Assembly (NCBI GenBank): GCA_944331885.1
Contig: CALVJF010000043.1
Span: forward strand, 1-6,989
Length of the DNA stretch: 6,989 nucleotides
Source: an uncultured Bacilli bacterium
Lineage (GTDB): Bacteria > Bacillota_I > Bacilli_A > RF39 > UBA660
Reading direction: 5' to 3'
A model generated the notes under the pieces. That model ran no database searches and was not told the DNA's origin. It saw only the letters and a program-made list of their open reading frames with translations. Shown piece after piece: positions 5,314 through 6,989 of the stretch. The position numbers were made by a program, and so were the translations under genes. Position 1 is the stretch's first letter, and each line of letters begins with the position of its first letter.

Positions 5314-6168
5314 AAGTTCGGTTTTATATAAATAATCCAAACATAAACGAACATTATTTACAGCCTTTAACTCATCATTATCAAATTCAATTTTATCTGG
5401 CAAAGTCATTAAAATAAATAATAGCTTTTTTTCGTCTTCCAACAATTCATAACTATTCATATATTTACTTAATAAATTACTAAATTCTATATTATAAAAT
5501 TCTTTACGATAAAATTTAACTATATCCCATACTGGCGTATCAACCATGCTATTTTCCCAACTTATTAAATAGTCATTATCTCCCCTTATATAATGATTTA
5601 ACTCCAAATTATTATGTAATAATGCCACTCTTTGCTTCTTTTTATCTTTAACTAAGTCATACCAATTTAATAATTCATTGTTACAAAAAGTTAAAGCATT
5701 TTTTATCGTTGTAAAATTTCTCATAAATAAATATTGGCTAGGACTCATAAATTCCAAAGTAATAAAATTATCGAACAAATCATTATAATGTTGATCTAAA
5801 TAATCAACATTACTTTTTATCATCTCATAAATTTCTTTATATTTATCTTCACTAACTTCTTTATAATAAGAAGTTTTACTATGTAGTAATGCAACTATAT
5901 TAATTAAATCCTGTGCTTTCTGATCTTTAGGAGTTTCTACTTCTTCGACATATTCAAAAACATTTACTTCACTTCTAGTATCATCAATTATTTTAGGAAA
6001 ATAATTAAAATTACGACTAGTTAAATAATTAAATATTTTTCTAATATCAGCATTTCCTTTTTCCTTAATGACGTATTTGCCTTGCATAGTATCAAAGACT
6101 TTAACTTTCCCTTGAATAGTAACTTTTAACGGCTTATATATTTCTTTTAAAACATCGACACTATTCAT
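5275..6168 (-). CDS. ysxE: YsxE/CotS-family spore coat protein, kinase-fold with degenerate active site
   Basis: A 297-residue protein with the aminoglycoside-phosphotransferase-like fold seen in CotS-family spore coat proteins. The N-lobe retains a VIK-type lysine (K35 in YVIKEKG). The catalytic loop, HGDLHxxN in active members, reads HNNLELNH (185-192), so the catalytic Asp is Asn (N187). The metal-binding Asp of the IDWE/IDFD segment is Ser (S203 in LISWEN). The following TPVWDIVKFY matches the family's DPxxDLxxF block. This looks like a pseudokinase, probably structural. In B. subtilis ysxE directly follows spoVID, as here. It overlaps the upstream spoVID-like gene by 8 nt and has no Shine-Dalgarno sequence, so translation is probably coupled. 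The 3' end overlaps the small membrane-protein gene by 39 nt. CotS itself or CotI is the alternative; synteny favours YsxE. Confidence 0.82.
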   Translation of the reverse strand: MNSVDVLKEIYKPLKVTIQGKVKVFDTMQGKYVIKEKGNADIRKIFNYLTSRNFNYFPKIIDDTRSEVNVFEYVEEVETPKDQKAQDLINIVALLHSKTSYYKEVSEDKYKEIYEMIKSNVDYLDQHYNDLFDNFITLEFMSPSQYLFMRNFTTIKNALTFCNNELLNWYDLVKDKKKQRVALLHNNLELNHYIRGDNDYLISWENSMVDTPVWDIVKFYRKEFYNIEFSNLLSKYMNSYELLEDEKKLLFILMTLPDKIEFDNDELKAVNNVRLCLDYLYKTELLVRPYYAKQEKE

Positions 6169-6844
6169 CTATATAATCTGGAATAATTATTTTATCACCA
6201 ACAACCAAATTACTTAAATCATTATATTCAGCAATACCAGCACTGGTAGTATTATATAATTTACAAACACTTTCAAGGCTTTCACCTTCTTGTAAAATGT
6301 GGATATGATAAGTCACAAAAGAATCTTCTTGTTGGTTTAATTCAATAACCTGATTTCTTTCCGTATCAACTTCTTTACCTTGGCTATCATTTGTAACAAC
6401 TTCTTCAACAATTGGTTCTTTTTCTAAAATAGCATCTTCCTGTAACTTAGGCAATTCCTCTCTCTCTTCATTAACTATTTCTTCTTTAACAGGTTCCACT
6501 TCTATCGGTTCAAATATTTCTTCTCTTTCTTCAGCATCAACGCCAAATTCAATAAATATTTCCAGTTTATCTTCATCTACAATATCATAAGTAAAATCTA
6601 ATATTTGAAAATTAATACTATCCAAATCAACTTTGTCAGACAATTCAATACTAAATGGTAAACGATATTTAAACTTTTCTTTATTAACGCTTACTTCATG
6701 AACTTTATATTCCCCTTCAACAATAAAGTCCCCACTTAATTCTCCTTCTTTTTTAACATACTCATGTTCTAATGAAATACTTGTAATTTCCGCTATTTTA
6801 GTCTTAAATTCAATAACTTTTTTAAAAGGTATAACACTTTTCAT
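6161..6844 (-). CDS. spoVID: SpoVID-like spore coat morphogenetic protein with C-terminal LysM domain
   Basis: A 227-residue protein. Residues 1 to about 100 form a beta-rich domain with ITSISLEHEY and GELSGDFIVEGEYKV, resembling the SpoVID/SipL N-terminal region. A long Glu/Val/Pro-rich acidic linker (about 103-175) follows. One LysM domain is at about 179-222 (YHIHILQEGESLESVCKLYN ... VVGDKIIIP). SpoVID in B. subtilis localises to the forespore surface and lets the coat encase the spore, and its LysM domain ends the protein as here. Bacillus SpoVID is far longer (over 500 residues), with most of the difference in the linker. ATG 6844 is preferred over the in-frame extension to 6895 because AAAGGATGAT precedes it and the encoded extension is not domain-like. 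The ysxE-like gene follows with an 8-nt overlap. The end of an insertion sequence lies 69 nt upstream, so the native promoter may be truncated or replaced. Confidence 0.83.
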   Translation of the reverse strand: MKSVIPFKKVIEFKTKIAEITSISLEHEYVKKEGELSGDFIVEGEYKVHEVSVNKEKFKYRLPFSIELSDKVDLDSINFQILDFTYDIVDEDKLEIFIEFGVDAEEREEIFEPIEVEPVKEEIVNEEREELPKLQEDAILEKEPIVEEVVTNDSQGKEVDTERNQVIELNQQEDSFVTYHIHILQEGESLESVCKLYNTTSAGIAEYNDLSNLVVGDKIIIPDYIDE

Positions 6845-6912
6845 TAAATCATCCTTTCTAACAAAGTTTATGCAATAAACCCAAAAATAGCACACAAAAA
6901 GCAGATTTTAAT
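6845..6912 (-). promoter_or_regulatory. Short spoVID leader/promoter region bounded by the insertion sequence
   Basis: Between the insertion-sequence end and the spoVID start only 68 nt remain. Reading the minus strand, CATAAACT (at about 6873-6866) matches 6 of 8 positions of the sigma-E -10 consensus CATACAAT, and GCTATT lies roughly 13 nt further upstream. SpoVID is sigma-E controlled in Bacillus, but the spacing and -35 fit are poor, so this is only a candidate. Confidence 0.25.
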
Positions 6913-6938
6913 TGAACTTGTCAATAAAAAGTAGACAG
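6913..6938. repeat. Terminal inverted repeat of the IS3-family element
   Basis: About 26 nt starting TGAACTTGTC and ending GTAGACAG. The length, the TG terminus and the internal TAGACA are as in IS3/IS150-group ends. The partner repeat lies outside the window, so the exact inner limit is a guess. Confidence 0.6.
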
Positions 6939-6951
6939 TTTAAAAGCAATG

Positions 6952-6989
6952 TTATTCAAACCCTAGTTGAGTTCTATACTCAATTGGGG
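6952..6989 (-). CDS. IS3-family transposase (OrfB), C-terminal end only
   Basis: The minus strand reads PIEYRTQLGFE then TAA (6954-6952), which continues beyond the window. S/T-P-x-E/Q-Y-R just before the stop is the standard C-terminus of the IS3 OrfB DDE transposase, lying after the catalytic Glu. Only 12 codons are visible, so it cannot be judged whether the gene is intact. It points toward the spoVID-like gene, so read-through transcription could reach that operon. Confidence 0.7.
   Translation of the reverse strand, partial: PIEYRTQLGFE

Larger units (their letters stand above)
6913..6989 (-). mobile_element. End of an IS3-family insertion sequence, running off the window
   Basis: The outer end begins TGAACTTGTCAATAAAAAG at 6913 and continues to TAGACAG. 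This fits the IS3-family terminal pattern (starts TG, with a TAGACA/TGGACA block about 20 nt in). A transposase C-terminus ends 39 nt inside this boundary, the usual arrangement for the right end of an IS3 element. The rest of the element and its other end are outside the window, so target duplication cannot be checked. Confidence 0.7.

Noticed and set aside
6845..6895. 17-codon N-terminal extension of the SpoVID-like protein
   Set aside because: AAAGGATGAT immediately precedes ATG 6844, and the extension lies mostly in the non-coding gap next to the IS.
1..6989. CRISPR array, tRNA, rRNA, riboswitch, phage or toxin-antitoxin genes
   Set aside because: No spaced direct repeats, cloverleaf-like segments, long structured leaders or recognisable phage/toxin proteins were seen on either strand.

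Overview
The window is very AT-rich (estimated by eye at around 30% G+C or less) and tightly packed. It reads with the standard bacterial code: one gene ends in a TGA that overlaps the next ATG, and tryptophan is encoded by TGG. Three genes belong to families known from endospore formers: a YlbJ-like membrane protein, a SpoVID-like LysM coat protein and a YsxE/CotS-like kinase-fold coat protein. The spoVID-ysxE pair is in the order I know from Bacillus subtilis, and ylbJ lies next to ylbL, also as in Bacillus. This points to a spore-forming low-GC Bacillota, probably an uncultured gut-type Bacilli lineage with a compact genome. The lineage is an inference; no rRNA or other marker is present.

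Layout from left to right. (1) Minus strand, entering from the left edge: most of a YlbL/SepM-type PDZ-Lon protease (1-877). (2) Divergent from it, a YlbJ-like membrane protein on plus (917-1837). (3) A minus-strand pair of small type IV prepilin-like proteins (2970 to 1772). (4) A DUF192 protein on plus (3063-3386). (5) A minus-strand pair of membrane-anchored surface proteins that share a beta-rich ectodomain (5021 to 3373). (6) A small two-segment membrane protein on plus (5131-5313). (7) A minus-strand spoVID-like/ysxE-like pair (6844 to 5275). (8) The end of an IS3-family insertion sequence at the right edge (6913 to the end), whose transposase reads toward spoVID.

The architecture is strikingly regular. 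A single plus-strand gene followed by a convergent minus-strand gene pair occurs three times. In all three cases the converging genes overlap at their 3' ends (66, 14 and 39 nt). A convincing rho-independent terminator for the surface-protein pair lies inside the coding sequence of the convergent DUF192 gene. Within pairs, genes overlap by 1 to 8 nt, and two of the downstream genes have no visible Shine-Dalgarno sequence, which implies translational coupling.

Functionally, the window mixes spore morphogenesis (SpoVID-like scaffold, YsxE-like pseudokinase, YlbJ-like membrane protein), membrane-associated proteolysis (YlbL) and cell-surface proteins of unknown role (two orphan minor pseudopilins and two TM-anchored ectodomain proteins). 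I see no CRISPR array, tRNA, rRNA, riboswitch, defence system or prophage. The least described items are the surface-protein pair, the orphan pseudopilin pair and the small membrane protein.
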